A DNA stretch of 64,000 nt from Zoogloeaceae bacterium G21618-S1 (lineage in GTDB: Bacteria; Pseudomonadota; Gammaproteobacteria; Burkholderiales; Rhodocyclaceae). The stretch lies in NCBI GenBank assembly GCA_027214125.1, contig JAPWHF010000006.1, forward strand, positions 1-64,000, written 5' to 3'. Positions 27,096 to 35,823 of the stretch are shown here, piece after piece (the first letter of the stretch is position 1; each line of letters begins with the position of its first letter). Both the position numbers and the translations under genes were made by a program. Below the pieces are notes generated by a model. The model saw only the letters and a list, made by a program, of their open reading frames with translations. It did no database searches and had not been told where the DNA came from.

Positions 27096-28289
27096 GTGAG
27101 CGACGAGACCATTTCGCTGCCGCGCGTGTTGATCGTCGATGACTCGCGGATGGTGCGTGCCTCGATCAGCCGCAATATTCGTGAGCGTTTCGATGTGCGG
27201 GAAGAAGCCGATGGCGAGGCCGGCTGGGAGGCGCTGCTGATCGATCCATCGATCCAGGTGGTGATCTCCGACCTGGGCATGCCGCGTCTCGACGGCTATG
27301 GTCTGTTGGAGCGTATCCGGTCGTCGAAGCTGTCACGCATCCATGAATTGCCGGTGATCATCATCTCAGGCGAAGAAGATGACGCTGCCCGCGTCAAGGC
27401 GCGCGAAATGGGCGCAACCGATTTCATCACCAAGGGTACCGGCACGGTTGAGCTGCTAAGCCGCCTCGAAGCCCTGACCCGCCTCGCCCGTGCAACGCGC
27501 GAACTCGAAGCCAGCCGCGAGGCGCTGGCCAGTCATAGCCCGGTGGACCCGGATTCCGGCCTGGTCACGCAGGCCTACCTGAACTGGCATGGCAACCAGG
27601 AGCTCGCCCTGGCGCGGCGGCGCAATGGCGATCTGGCGGCGATGGTGATCGTCATCGATCATTTTGACAAAATGCTGGCGGACTACGGCGCCCACATCAC
27701 CGAGTTGATCAATCGCAAGCTGTCGAAAATCCTGTCGTCCAAGGTGCGCAAGGAAGACACCGTGGCGCAAATGGCGCAAGGCCAGTTCGCCGTGCTGTGC
27801 CCGAGCACCGATCTCGATGGCTGCTCGGCCTTCGCGCTGCGCTTGCAACGCGCCATCGACAAGCTGGTGATGACCTACCGGGATACGCGTATCCGCATGA
27901 GTGTGACGGTGGGTATTGCCGCTGGCTCCGGTGCCAGCGAAGCGACGACACTCAGCCATTTGATCGGCCTGGCCGTGCAGCGCGCCCAGTCGGGTGTCAA
28001 CGCCGGTGGCAGCAAGGTTATCGCCGAAAGTGGCGAGATCACGCCTGGAGAGCTCAGCCGCTTCGTGCGCCTGCCGGTGAGCATCGATCACGTCCTGATG
28101 CAAATCCGCTCTGGCGCCACGGGGGAGGTGCTGTTGCGCTTGCCGGACGTCGCGGCAACGCTGATGCCGGTGCTGGAATTGATAGAATCCGAATTTCGTT
28201 GCGGGTTGCCGTTGGACGCGATGCGTCAGTTGCGTCGTCGACCGCCCGGCGAAGATAGTCCCCATGAGGGAACAACAACAAAGCTATGA
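27096..28289 (+). CDS. Response regulator with degenerate GGDEF output domain
   Basis: 397 aa. N-terminal REC domain: acidic pair Asp15/Asp16 (LIVDDSRMV), phospho-acceptor Asp59 (VVISDLGMPRLDGY) and Lys in DFITKGTG. The following domain has GGDEF-fold features (DLAAMVIVIDHFDKML, MSVTVGIAAGSG). However, the active-site motif reads AQGQF (227-231) in place of GGDEF, so cyclase activity is not expected. A helical tail of about 90 residues follows. It may work as a phospho-dependent binding protein. The GTG at 27096 has GGAGGAG 8 nt upstream; the longer open frame upstream overlaps acuI and is a shadow. Confidence 0.85.
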   Translation: MSDETISLPRVLIVDDSRMVRASISRNIRERFDVREEADGEAGWEALLIDPSIQVVISDLGMPRLDGYGLLERIRSSKLSRIHELPVIIISGEEDDAARVKAREMGATDFITKGTGTVELLSRLEALTRLARATRELEASREALASHSPVDPDSGLVTQAYLNWHGNQELALARRRNGDLAAMVIVIDHFDKMLADYGAHITELINRKLSKILSSKVRKEDTVAQMAQGQFAVLCPSTDLDGCSAFALRLQRAIDKLVMTYRDTRIRMSVTVGIAAGSGASEATTLSHLIGLAVQRAQSGVNAGGSKVIAESGEITPGELSRFVRLPVSIDHVLMQIRSGATGEVLLRLPDVAATLMPVLELIESEFRCGLPLDAMRQLRRRPPGEDSPHEGTTTKL

Positions 28290-28318
28290 AATTAGCTGGC
28301 AGGAGTATCACCGCAGTA

Positions 28319-28333
28319 TGACGTAGTACGTCA
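28319..28333. promoter_or_regulatory. 15-bp perfect palindrome upstream of prpE (candidate operator)
   Basis: TGACGTA-G-TACGTCA is fully symmetric and lies 40 bp before the prpE ATG, in an 83-bp gap. Its position fits a transcription-factor site controlling prpE. No candidate regulator is next to it except the REC protein upstream. Confidence 0.5.
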
Positions 28334-28372
28334 CTCACAATCGAAGGGAATAATAGGGAGAGGATTGTTGTC

Positions 28373-30265
28373 ATGACGACATTTAACGAGTTTCACCGCC
28401 GTTCCATTGAAGACCGGGATGGCTTCTGGCGTGAGCAAGCGCAACTGATTGACTGGCACAAGGCGCCCGAGCAAATCTGCGATTTTTCGCGTCCGCCGTT
28501 CGTCAAGTGGTTCAAGGGGGGCGAAACCAACCTGTGCTACAACGCTGTCGATCGCCACGCGGCCAAGCGGCCCAACGACAATGCACTGATCTACATCTCG
28601 ACCGAGACCAACGAAGAAGTGGTCTACAGCTTTGCCGAGTTGCAGCGCGAAGTCGAACGCATGGCGGCGATCTACCAGGAGTTGGGCGTCAAGAAAGGCG
28701 AACGCGTCCTGATCTACATGCCGATGATTGCCGAAGCGGCTTTTGCCATGTTGGCCTGCGCCCGTATTGGCGCGATCCATTCGGTGGTGTTCGGTGGTTT
28801 TGCCGCCGGCTCACTCGCGACACGTATTGACGATGCCAAGCCGGTGCTGATGGTCAGCTCCGACGCCGGCATGCGCAACGGCAAGGCCGTGCCTTACAAG
28901 CATCTGGTGGATGAGGCCTGCAAGCTCGCGGAATTCCCGCCAGCCAAAGTGCTGATCATCGATCGCGGCCTGGACAAGGGCTTTCCGAAAGTTGCCGGGC
29001 GCGACGAAGACTACGCGGCCTTGCGCGCCAAGCACATGGACGCGCAAGTGCCGGTGGTGTGGGTCGAATCTTCCGACCCCAGCTACATTCTGTATACCTC
29101 GGGCACTACGGGCAAGCCGAAGGGCGTGCAGCGCGACACCGGTGGCTATGCCGTCGCATTGACCGCTTCGATGAAGCACATCTTCACCGGCGAAGCCGGC
29201 GAAAGCATGTTTGCTACCTCGGACATCGGCTGGGTGGTCGGTCACTCCTACATCATCTACGGCCCGCTGCTTGCCGGCATGTCCACCATCATGTACGAAG
29301 GCACGCCGCTACGTCCGGATGCCGGTATCTGGTGGCAAATCGTCGAGAAGTACAAGGTCAGCGTCATGTTCTCGGCGCCGACCGCGGTTCGTGTGCTCAA
29401 GAAGCAGGACCCGGCCTTCCTCAAGAAGCACGACCTGTCCACGCTAAAAGCGCTGTTCCTGGCCGGCGAGCCGCTCGATGAAACCTCGCACGAGTGGATC
29501 ATGAGCGAGCTGGGCATTCCGGTTATCGACAACTACTGGCAGACCGAAACCGGCTGGCCGATGCTTGCTGTGTGTCGTGGCGTGGAAGACAGCCCCATCA
29601 AACTCGGGTCGCCGGCCTTCCCCGTGTATGGCTACGACCTGCGTCTGTTCCGTGAAGACGGTAGCGAGTGCGACGCTAACGAAAAAGGTATCGTCGGCAT
29701 CGTTCCGCCGCTGCCGCCGGGCTGTCTGTCGACCGTCTGGGGGCAGGACGAGCGTTTTGTCTCGACCTACTTCACCACCTTCAGCGACCCGGTCATCTAT
29801 TCCTCGTCAGACTGGGGTATCCGTGACGACAAGGGCTACTACACGATCCTCGGCCGCATGGACGATGTGATCAACGTGGCCGGCCATCGTCTGGGCACCC
29901 GCGAGATCGAAGAAGCCGTTCAGACCCATCCGGCGATTGCCGAAGTGGCGGTGGTGGGGGTGGCGGATCAGCTCAAGGGGCAGATGCCGATGGCGTTTGC
30001 CGTGGTGAAGGATGCCTCGACGGTCGATACCGCTGAGAAGCGAGCCGCGCTCGAGAAAGAGGTGATGAAGAAGGTTGATGCCTCGCTGGGCGCCATCGCA
30101 CGTCCGGGCCGGGTGCTCTTCATCAGCGGTTTGCCCAAAACGCGTTCGGGCAAGCTGTTGCGTCGCTCGATTCAGGCGCTGGCCGAAGGTCGCGATCCGG
30201 GGGATCTGACCACAATGGAAGATCCGGCTTCTCTCGAGCAGATCCAGGCCGCACTGAAGGCGTAA
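28373..30265 (+). CDS. prpE: Propionate-CoA ligase
   Basis: 630 aa acetyl/propionyl-CoA synthetase. Motifs: SYILYTSGTTGKPKGVQRD (phosphate loop), WQTETGWP, SDWGIRDDKGYY, GRMDDVINVAGHRLGT and KTRSGKLLRR (acylated regulatory/catalytic lysine). The length and the sequence FVKWFKGGETNLCYNAVDRH fit PrpE-type enzymes better than the longer Acs. It makes propionyl-CoA (and some acetyl-CoA) from the acid, ATP and CoA. A strong terminator follows. Confidence 0.88.
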   Translation: MTTFNEFHRRSIEDRDGFWREQAQLIDWHKAPEQICDFSRPPFVKWFKGGETNLCYNAVDRHAAKRPNDNALIYISTETNEEVVYSFAELQREVERMAAIYQELGVKKGERVLIYMPMIAEAAFAMLACARIGAIHSVVFGGFAAGSLATRIDDAKPVLMVSSDAGMRNGKAVPYKHLVDEACKLAEFPPAKVLIIDRGLDKGFPKVAGRDEDYAALRAKHMDAQVPVVWVESSDPSYILYTSGTTGKPKGVQRDTGGYAVALTASMKHIFTGEAGESMFATSDIGWVVGHSYIIYGPLLAGMSTIMYEGTPLRPDAGIWWQIVEKYKVSVMFSAPTAVRVLKKQDPAFLKKHDLSTLKALFLAGEPLDETSHEWIMSELGIPVIDNYWQTETGWPMLAVCRGVEDSPIKLGSPAFPVYGYDLRLFREDGSECDANEKGIVGIVPPLPPGCLSTVWGQDERFVSTYFTTFSDPVIYSSSDWGIRDDKGYYTILGRMDDVINVAGHRLGTREIEEAVQTHPAIAEVAVVGVADQLKGQMPMAFAVVKDASTVDTAEKRAALEKEVMKKVDASLGAIARPGRVLFISGLPKTRSGKLLRRSIQALAEGRDPGDLTTMEDPASLEQIQAALKA

Positions 30266-30283
30266 TTGTTTGATGCTGTATTG

Positions 30284-30310
30284 AAAAAGCCCGCAGCAAG
30301 CGGGCTTTTT
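30284..30310 (+). terminator. Rho-independent terminator after prpE
   Basis: AAAAAGCCCGC (30284-30294) and GCGGGCTTTTT (30300-30310) pair around AGCAA and end in a T run. The symmetric A/T ends allow it to serve the converging acyltransferase gene too. Confidence 0.9.
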
Positions 30311-30327
30311 CTTTTCGATGCCCGCAC

Positions 30328-31077
30328 TCAGCGTGGCGGTGCGCTGGCGTCGATCTGTTCCTGAATGACCCGCCAGATCGGTTTGACCATGAAGCGTAGC
30401 CCTTTGATGATCCCTTGCACGTCCATCATCGAGGGCACGCGCGTGCCGCGATGCTCGACCGGGCCGCCGATCTGCTTGATCTCGACCCCAAGCTTGGAAA
30501 AGTGAGAGGCCAGGCGTGGCTCGGTGAGGACGAACAGCGTATCGATATTGTTGCGCGCGGCAAGGGCAACCGAACCCAGGTACAGCCCGATGGGAATGTA
30601 GGGGAAGCGGGGCTGTCGGCCGGCGAGTTCATAATCGTCGTCATGCAGTGCGACGGCGACATTCTGTTCACCTTTACGTCGCCGGTAGGTCGAACGCACG
30701 GCCAGTCGCGACACTTCCGCGATCCGCCCGCGGTCAATTTTCATCGGGTCGATGATGCTGCGGTCGATGGTGTGGGCGCAGGTGTTTTCAAACGGGAGCG
30801 GCTCGTCCAGCGCGTTGGGCGGCGGCAGGACCAGGCGAATGCAACCGACCGACGGGTGGGGCGGCTGTGAGCCGCGCAGCAGGCAGTGCAGGCTGTATGC
30901 ATCGTAGGCATCGGTTTCGCGGCGATCCGGGCGCTCGGGTTCGAACTTGAGTTCTTCGCAGTAGACCTCGTGACGGACGCGGAATACCTCGTCGCGCACA
31001 GCATCAGAGGCAGCCGCTTCGATCTGGAAGTATTTGCTGAAGCCGGCGCCAAGATTGAAGCGGTCGAACAGTGACAT
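30328..31077 (-). CDS. PEP-CTERM/exosortase system-associated acyltransferase (TIGR03694-like)
   Basis: 249 aa GNAT-related protein similar to autoinducer and N-acyl amino acid synthases. The conserved part includes RDEVFRVRHEVYCEELKFEP, SVGCIRLVLP, RIAEVSRLAVRSTYRRRK and ARNNIDTLFVLTEPRL. These match a family found only in genomes with exosortase/PEP-CTERM sorting. AAGGAG precedes the ATG. It lies 27 bp behind two permease genes and probably shares their transcript. The substrate is unknown; acyl transfer to an amino acid or lipid-linked carrier is expected from the fold. Confidence 0.85.
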   Translation of the reverse strand: MSLFDRFNLGAGFSKYFQIEAAASDAVRDEVFRVRHEVYCEELKFEPERPDRRETDAYDAYSLHCLLRGSQPPHPSVGCIRLVLPPPNALDEPLPFENTCAHTIDRSIIDPMKIDRGRIAEVSRLAVRSTYRRRKGEQNVAVALHDDDYELAGRQPRFPYIPIGLYLGSVALAARNNIDTLFVLTEPRLASHFSKLGVEIKQIGGPVEHRGTRVPSMMDVQGIIKGLRFMVKPIWRVIQEQIDASAPPR

Positions 31078-31104
31078 GGTGACTCCTTGATAAGCCGTTC
31101 GCGC

Positions 31105-32316
31105 TCAGACGCCCTGGCGGAGTGCATCGACGATCTGGGTCGATGCGACTCTGCGGGCGGGGAAAACCGCGGCGAGCACGGTGGCAACAAGTCCGATCAC
31201 AAACGCGACGGCGATGGTTGTTGGCACGATGCGTATGAATGCGACATAGCCCAGGTTGGCATTGGGCGGCGGTGGCATCGGGATGCCGATGGCAGATACG
31301 CCCAGTGCGACGCCGATGCCGACAGCCACGCCGAGGCTGGCGCCAATGATCCCGAGAATGGTGCTCTCGACAAGCAGCAGGCGGAAAATCGCGGGCGGCC
31401 GGCTCCCGAGGGCGAGCATGGTGCCGAATTCGCTCTGGCGTTCAAACACGCTCATGTTGACGCTATTGACCACTGACAGCAGCACCATGGCCAGAATGAT
31501 GAGTTGAAGAATGCCGAACTGCCGGTCGTAGAGTTGAACGGTTTTGTCGTAAAAGTCGGACAGTTGTCGCCAGTTGCGAATGTCGAGCGCCTCCGGGAGC
31601 GCCGCCTGGAGACGTTCGTGGGCGGGCGAGGTGTCTTCGGTGCGATGCAGGGACACCACCAGCAGGTTGGCGCCCTGAGTCAGCATGAGTTGCTGTGCCG
31701 CCTGCAGTGGAATGCGCACGGTGCGGGCATCAAAGTCTTTTGAGAAACTCTGGAAGACGCCGATCACGCTCATGTCGATCGTATTCAGCGCACCGCCCGA
31801 GGTGTTCATTACCAGGGTGACATGGTCGCCAGGGGCGATGCCGAGCGCTTGCGCAACGCCTTGGCCAACGGTCATGCCAAAGGTGTCCTCATCTTCAAGC
31901 TGACGGCCTGCGGTGATCGACAGATAGCTGCCGAGTTGCGCTTCCTTGCGGGGCTCGATGCCCTCGCCAACGATGGCCAGATCCCGTTTTCCGTTGTTGA
32001 GCAGGCCGGAAAAACTCAGTCGGGCGGTGACACCGCTGACCTCGGGGGTTTGCTCCAGTTGTGCCGCAACGCGGGCGGGGTCGGCAATCAGGAAGCGCTC
32101 GGGGTGTCGGGTGCCTTGTTCAAGGTAGCCGCGTTTGAAGACCTGGAAATGTCCGGTCTGCGAGTGAATGATGGCCTCGCCGAGCTGGACAAAGATATCT
32201 GCCACGAAGCCGCCAGAGACGATCAGGCCGGCGACGCCGAAAACGATGGCCATCAGCGTCATGCCGGTGCGCACTTTCTGGCGAAGTACATTGCGAAGGG
32301 CGAGTTTGATCAGCAT
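31105..32316 (-). CDS. FtsX/MacB-type ABC transporter permease (second of tandem pair)
   Basis: 403 aa. An N-terminal helix (TGMTLMAIVFGVAGLIVSGGF), a large periplasmic MacB-like domain (about 45-270), then three C-terminal helices with IILAMVLLSVVNSVNMSVFERQ, ESTILGIIGASLGVAVGIGV and VAFVIGLVATVLAAVFPARR. It shares the motif IGIPMPPPP with its upstream neighbour, so the pair probably arose by duplication. The ATG at 32316 comes 5 bp after the preceding stop. The cognate ATP-binding subunit is not encoded here. Lipoprotein or lipid movement is the usual role of such permeases. Confidence 0.85.
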   Translation of the reverse strand: MLIKLALRNVLRQKVRTGMTLMAIVFGVAGLIVSGGFVADIFVQLGEAIIHSQTGHFQVFKRGYLEQGTRHPERFLIADPARVAAQLEQTPEVSGVTARLSFSGLLNNGKRDLAIVGEGIEPRKEAQLGSYLSITAGRQLEDEDTFGMTVGQGVAQALGIAPGDHVTLVMNTSGGALNTIDMSVIGVFQSFSKDFDARTVRIPLQAAQQLMLTQGANLLVVSLHRTEDTSPAHERLQAALPEALDIRNWRQLSDFYDKTVQLYDRQFGILQLIILAMVLLSVVNSVNMSVFERQSEFGTMLALGSRPPAIFRLLLVESTILGIIGASLGVAVGIGVALGVSAIGIPMPPPPNANLGYVAFIRIVPTTIAVAFVIGLVATVLAAVFPARRVASTQIVDALRQGV

Positions 32317-32321
32317 GGCGG

Positions 32322-33566
32322 TCAGCGCTGGTGACGCAGGGCGTCGACAATGATCATTCGGGAGGCCTTCCAGGCCGGGAAGACGCTGGCCAGAAGGGTG
32401 GTGGTGATCGCAAGTACCAAGGCGTCGAAGGCCAGCGCCGGGGTGATCGCTATTTGCCCGGTGAACCCGTGCGCCATACCCGGAGGCGGTGGCATGGGAA
32501 TGCCGATGCTGGAGATGATCTGGCCCAGCAGCAGGCCGACGACAATGCCGCCCACGCCACCAACCACGCCAATCAGAAGCCCTTCGGAAATGAATTGCTG
32601 CAGGATGCCCTGGCGCTTCACGCCGATGGCCATGGCGGTGCCGATTTCGCTGGTGCGCTCGAGTACGGACATGGTCAAGGTGTTGGAAATGCTCAACACC
32701 ACAATCAGTGCGATCAGCAGGCGCACGACGCCCACCTGGCGGGTGAACAGCTCGACGGTCTTGTTGTAGAAATCGGCCAGATCGCTCCACGGCACCACGT
32801 CGAATGCTTTCGGATCTAGCGAGGCGCGCAGTTGCTGAACCGTGGCGTCGGTCTGTGCGGTGTCATCGAGCAGCACCACCCATGAGGTCGATCCGCTCAC
32901 CCGCATCAGGCTGCGTGCGATGCCGATGGGAGCGCGCAGGACGACGTCGTCGTAGGCCTTGGTGATGGTGGCAAAGACGCCGGCCACCCTACATTCGACG
33001 GCATTGACGCCACCGCCGGCGGTTGTGCCAAGCAGAACGACCGTGTCGCCGGGCTCGGCGCCAATGCTGGCGGCCAGCCCCTCGCCGAGCAGGACGGAAT
33101 TTTCGGGACTCTCGGTGAGATCCTTGCCGCGCAGCACTGTGATGGCGCGGCTGATCGGCGCTTCGAGGTCGGGGGCAATGCCTTCGCCAATGAACGATAC
33201 CGTTGCGTCGCCCTTGCTGAGCAGGCCGCCAAAGGTCAATCGCGGTGCGAGGGTCTTGATGGCGGGTGTTTCGGCGGAAAGGGTAGTGTCAATTGGCACA
33301 TCGTCGATGAGATAGCGGTACGGATCGGATTGCCCGCCGGACAGAAAGCCCGGCCGTACCAGCTGAATGTGGCCCAGCTGTGAGTGGATCGTCGATTCGC
33401 GCATGTCGATGAAGATCCACTGAATGAATCCGCCTGCGAGCAAGAAGGCCACCACGCCACCGCCCACGGTGCCGAGCGCAAACAAGGACCGCCTGCGATG
33501 ACGCAAGAGATTTCTTGCGGCCAGCGTAATGTCTTGCTTCAGGCGTTGGAGAGCGTTGCGCCACAT
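32322..33566 (-). CDS. FtsX/MacB-type ABC transporter permease (first of tandem pair)
   Basis: 414 aa with the same layout: helix 1 LFALGTVGGGVVAFLLAGGF, a periplasmic domain (IHSQLGHIQLVRPGFLSGG to about residue 265), then LLIALIVVLSISNTLTMSVL, ISEGLLIGVVGGVGGIVVG and DALVLAITTTLLASVFPAWK. It contains SIGIPMPPPPGMAHGF. It starts 67 bp from the divergent E1-like gene, so both may be controlled from one intergenic region. No ATPase or periplasmic adaptor gene is adjacent. Confidence 0.85.
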   Translation of the reverse strand: MWRNALQRLKQDITLAARNLLRHRRRSLFALGTVGGGVVAFLLAGGFIQWIFIDMRESTIHSQLGHIQLVRPGFLSGGQSDPYRYLIDDVPIDTTLSAETPAIKTLAPRLTFGGLLSKGDATVSFIGEGIAPDLEAPISRAITVLRGKDLTESPENSVLLGEGLAASIGAEPGDTVVLLGTTAGGGVNAVECRVAGVFATITKAYDDVVLRAPIGIARSLMRVSGSTSWVVLLDDTAQTDATVQQLRASLDPKAFDVVPWSDLADFYNKTVELFTRQVGVVRLLIALIVVLSISNTLTMSVLERTSEIGTAMAIGVKRQGILQQFISEGLLIGVVGGVGGIVVGLLLGQIISSIGIPMPPPPGMAHGFTGQIAITPALAFDALVLAITTTLLASVFPAWKASRMIIVDALRHQR

Positions 33567-33633
33567 GGCAGTTTCATGTCGAGAAGGAGTTGCCTATGAT
33601 AACGGTTCGATTTGCGGAAGATGAAGGTGTCGC

Positions 33634-34518
33634 ATGAACGGGGCATTTGATTATGGTGCGGCATTTTCAAGAAACATTGGCTGGGTCACGGAGGGCGAGC
33701 AGGCCGCGCTGAAGAGCAAGCGTGTTGCCATTGCCGGGATGGGCGGCGTTGGCGGCGTGCATTTGCTGACGCTGGCACGATTCGGCATTGGCGCCTTTTC
33801 CATTGCCGATTTCGATACTTTTGATGTCGTCAATTTCAATCGTCAGGCGGGGGCGGTGGTGTCGACGCTGGGGCAGCCCAAGGCCGAGGTGTTATGCCGA
33901 ATGGCGAAGGACATCAATCCCGAGCTGGATGTGAGTGTGTTCCCGGAAGGTGTGTCGGATGCCAATCTCGATACCTTTCTCGACGGTGCCGATCTCTATG
34001 TCGATGGCCTCGATTTCTTCGCCTTTTCCGCCCGGCGCGCCACGTTTGCCGCGTGCCGCCGGCGGGGCATTCCGGCGATCACCGCCGCGCCGCTCGGTAT
34101 GGGCGTTGCGTTTCTGTGCTTTACGCCTGAGAGCATGAGCTTTGAGGACTATTTCTGCCTCGAAGACTGCGATGAAAACGAAATGGCGCTGCGCTTCCTG
34201 CTTGGGCTGTCGCCCGCCATGCTCCAGCGCAGCTATCTGGCCGATGCGTCGCGCGTCAATCTGGCCGAACACAAAGGGCCATCGACCATTGCGGCCTGCC
34301 AGTTGTGTGCCGGCGTGATCGCGACGGAGGGTGTCAAGCTGCTGCTCGGTCGAGGCGGCGTGCCGGTGGCTCCGCGTGGCTACCAATTCGATGCGTATCG
34401 CAATCGCTTCACTCGCACCTGGCGACCTGGCGGCAATCGAAACCCGATCCAGAAGATCGGGCTGGCCATTGCACGCCGGCAACTGGCGGGCATGAAGAAG
34501 GCGTCACACCATGGCTGA
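33634..34518 (+). CDS. ThiF/E1-like adenylyltransferase
   Basis: 294 aa. The nucleotide loop is AIAGMGGVGGVHLLTL (GxGGxG at 35-40), followed by the acidic stretch IADFDTFDVVNFNRQAGA (Arg70-Gln71) and Lys83 in GQPKAEVL, the ATP-contacting set of ThiF/MoeB/E1 enzymes. Cysteines occur as CLEDC and ACQLC, a less regular pattern than the two CxxC zinc pairs of MoeB. GAAGG precedes the ATG and the stop overlaps the nitroreductase gene by 8 bp. The two together look like a split form of the mycobacterial MoeY (Rv1355c-type) protein, which joins a ThiF and a nitroreductase domain. The substrate is unknown. Confidence 0.82.
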   Translation: MNGAFDYGAAFSRNIGWVTEGEQAALKSKRVAIAGMGGVGGVHLLTLARFGIGAFSIADFDTFDVVNFNRQAGAVVSTLGQPKAEVLCRMAKDINPELDVSVFPEGVSDANLDTFLDGADLYVDGLDFFAFSARRATFAACRRRGIPAITAAPLGMGVAFLCFTPESMSFEDYFCLEDCDENEMALRFLLGLSPAMLQRSYLADASRVNLAEHKGPSTIAACQLCAGVIATEGVKLLLGRGGVPVAPRGYQFDAYRNRFTRTWRPGGNRNPIQKIGLAIARRQLAGMKKASHHG

Positions 34519-35587
34519 TCGCGACACGCTTTTGAAGATACTGGATCTCGCCCGTTGGGCGCCCAGCGGCGATAACACCCAGCCGTGGCGGTTCGAGATC
34601 GTGTCGGATACGCACATTGCCATCCACGGGCACGACACGCGCGACTGGTGCGTATATGACTTTCGCGGTTATGCCAGCCATATTGCGCACGGCGCGCTAC
34701 TGGAGACGCTCCGCATTGCCGCCAGCGATGTCGGCTTGAAGGCGACCTGGGCGCTTCGCAAAGGCTCAACAGACGTTGCGCCGATTTACGACGTCTCGCT
34801 CCAGCACACTGCGGATATCAAGCGAGACCCCTTGTTGGCCTTTGTCGAATCCCGTGCGGTCCAGCGCCGTCCCATGAGCACCACGCCACTGACCGACGAA
34901 CAAAAGACCGCGCTGACGAATGCAGTGGGAGAGGACTTCGAGCTCAGTTTCTTTGAGTCCGGCAAGATGAAGCGGCGGGTGGCCAAGCTGTTGTGGGACA
35001 GCGCCTACCTTCGCCTTACCTGCCCGGAGGCCTATGAGGTTCACAAGCGCGTGATAGAATGGGGCGCGCGATTCAGCGAAGACAAGATTCCCGAAGAGGC
35101 TGTCGGTGTGGATGCCGTTACTGCCAAGCTGATGCGCTGGGTGATGCAGAGCTGGGCGCGGGTGGCTTTCTTCAACACGTATCTGGCGGGCACGATCGCC
35201 CCCAGAATTCAACTCGACGTATTGCCAGCCATGCGCTGCGCTGCGCATGTCCTGATGACGCCCAGGCGAACCCCGACCGAGTTTCTGGACTATGTTCGGG
35301 TCGGTGAGGCGATGCAGCGGCTGTGGCTTACTGTCGCGTCCTTGGGGCTTCACCTTCAGCCCGAGATGACGCCGGTGATCTTTCGGTGGTACGCCCAAAA
35401 TGGCGCCTCGATCACCGCTGATAGGAGCATGGATGCGGCGTCGGCGCGCTTGGCGGGGAAGTTTGACGCCCTGAGTGGCCGAGCCAGCGATGAGTCGGTC
35501 GTTTTTTTCTGCCGCGTCGGGAAGGCTCCGAATCCGGTTTCTCGATCCCTGCGGATGGCGCTTCGCACCTTGCTTCAGCCCGACTGA
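34511..35587 (+). CDS. Nitroreductase-like flavoprotein paired with the E1-like enzyme
   Basis: 358 aa. The N-terminal FMN-binding signature is ARWAPSGDNTQPWRFEI (R-x-APS-x2-N-x-QPW). The C-terminal half has EAMQRLWLTVASLGLHLQPEM, typical of nitroreductase-fold proteins. A central insertion of about 100 residues (FFESGKMKRRVAKLLWDSAYLRLTC... to WVMQSWARVAFFNT) sets it apart from short NfsB-like enzymes and fits MoeY-type members. The gene is coupled to the E1-like gene. It may oxidise or reduce the product of the adenylating partner; neither substrate nor product can be stated. Confidence 0.8.
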   Translation: MADRDTLLKILDLARWAPSGDNTQPWRFEIVSDTHIAIHGHDTRDWCVYDFRGYASHIAHGALLETLRIAASDVGLKATWALRKGSTDVAPIYDVSLQHTADIKRDPLLAFVESRAVQRRPMSTTPLTDEQKTALTNAVGEDFELSFFESGKMKRRVAKLLWDSAYLRLTCPEAYEVHKRVIEWGARFSEDKIPEEAVGVDAVTAKLMRWVMQSWARVAFFNTYLAGTIAPRIQLDVLPAMRCAAHVLMTPRRTPTEFLDYVRVGEAMQRLWLTVASLGLHLQPEMTPVIFRWYAQNGASITADRSMDAASARLAGKFDALSGRASDESVVFFCRVGKAPNPVSRSLRMALRTLLQPD

Positions 35588-35762
35588 AGTCCGTCTGGCT
35601 CTTTTGCGCGCGGCGCGTCAGCGCGTCACGGATTCTTGCCGGAAAAAGCGCGGGCTTCAGGTGTCGGTAAATCTTACAGCTGAGATGTTCAGGTTTTGTA
35701 TCGGCTAGGGGGGAGAGAAAAAAGTCATTGTTTTTCAGATGCTTGAGTGTTTTTTTAAATGA

Positions 35763-35778
35763 TGGCACGGTCATTGCT
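35763..35778 (+). promoter_or_regulatory. Sigma-54 (RpoN) promoter of the PEP-CTERM gene
   Basis: TGGCAC-GGTCA-TTGCT matches the sigma-54 -24/-12 consensus TGGCAC-N5-TTGCW at every fixed position. It lies 46 bp before the ATG of the PEP-CTERM protein gene. Sigma-54 control through PrsK/PrsR has been proposed for many PEP-CTERM genes, which agrees with this placement. The remaining sequence between 35588 and 35762 shows no gene and no activator site I can name. Confidence 0.88.
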
Positions 35779-35823
35779 TTTACTCAGTCGAGGCAAGCAG
35801 CCTTTCAATATTCGAAGGAGAAC

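Noticed and set aside
25952-27280. 442-codon minus-strand frame opposite acuI
   Set aside because: It covers both acuI and the start of the REC gene, has a biased composition and no domain; an antisense shadow.
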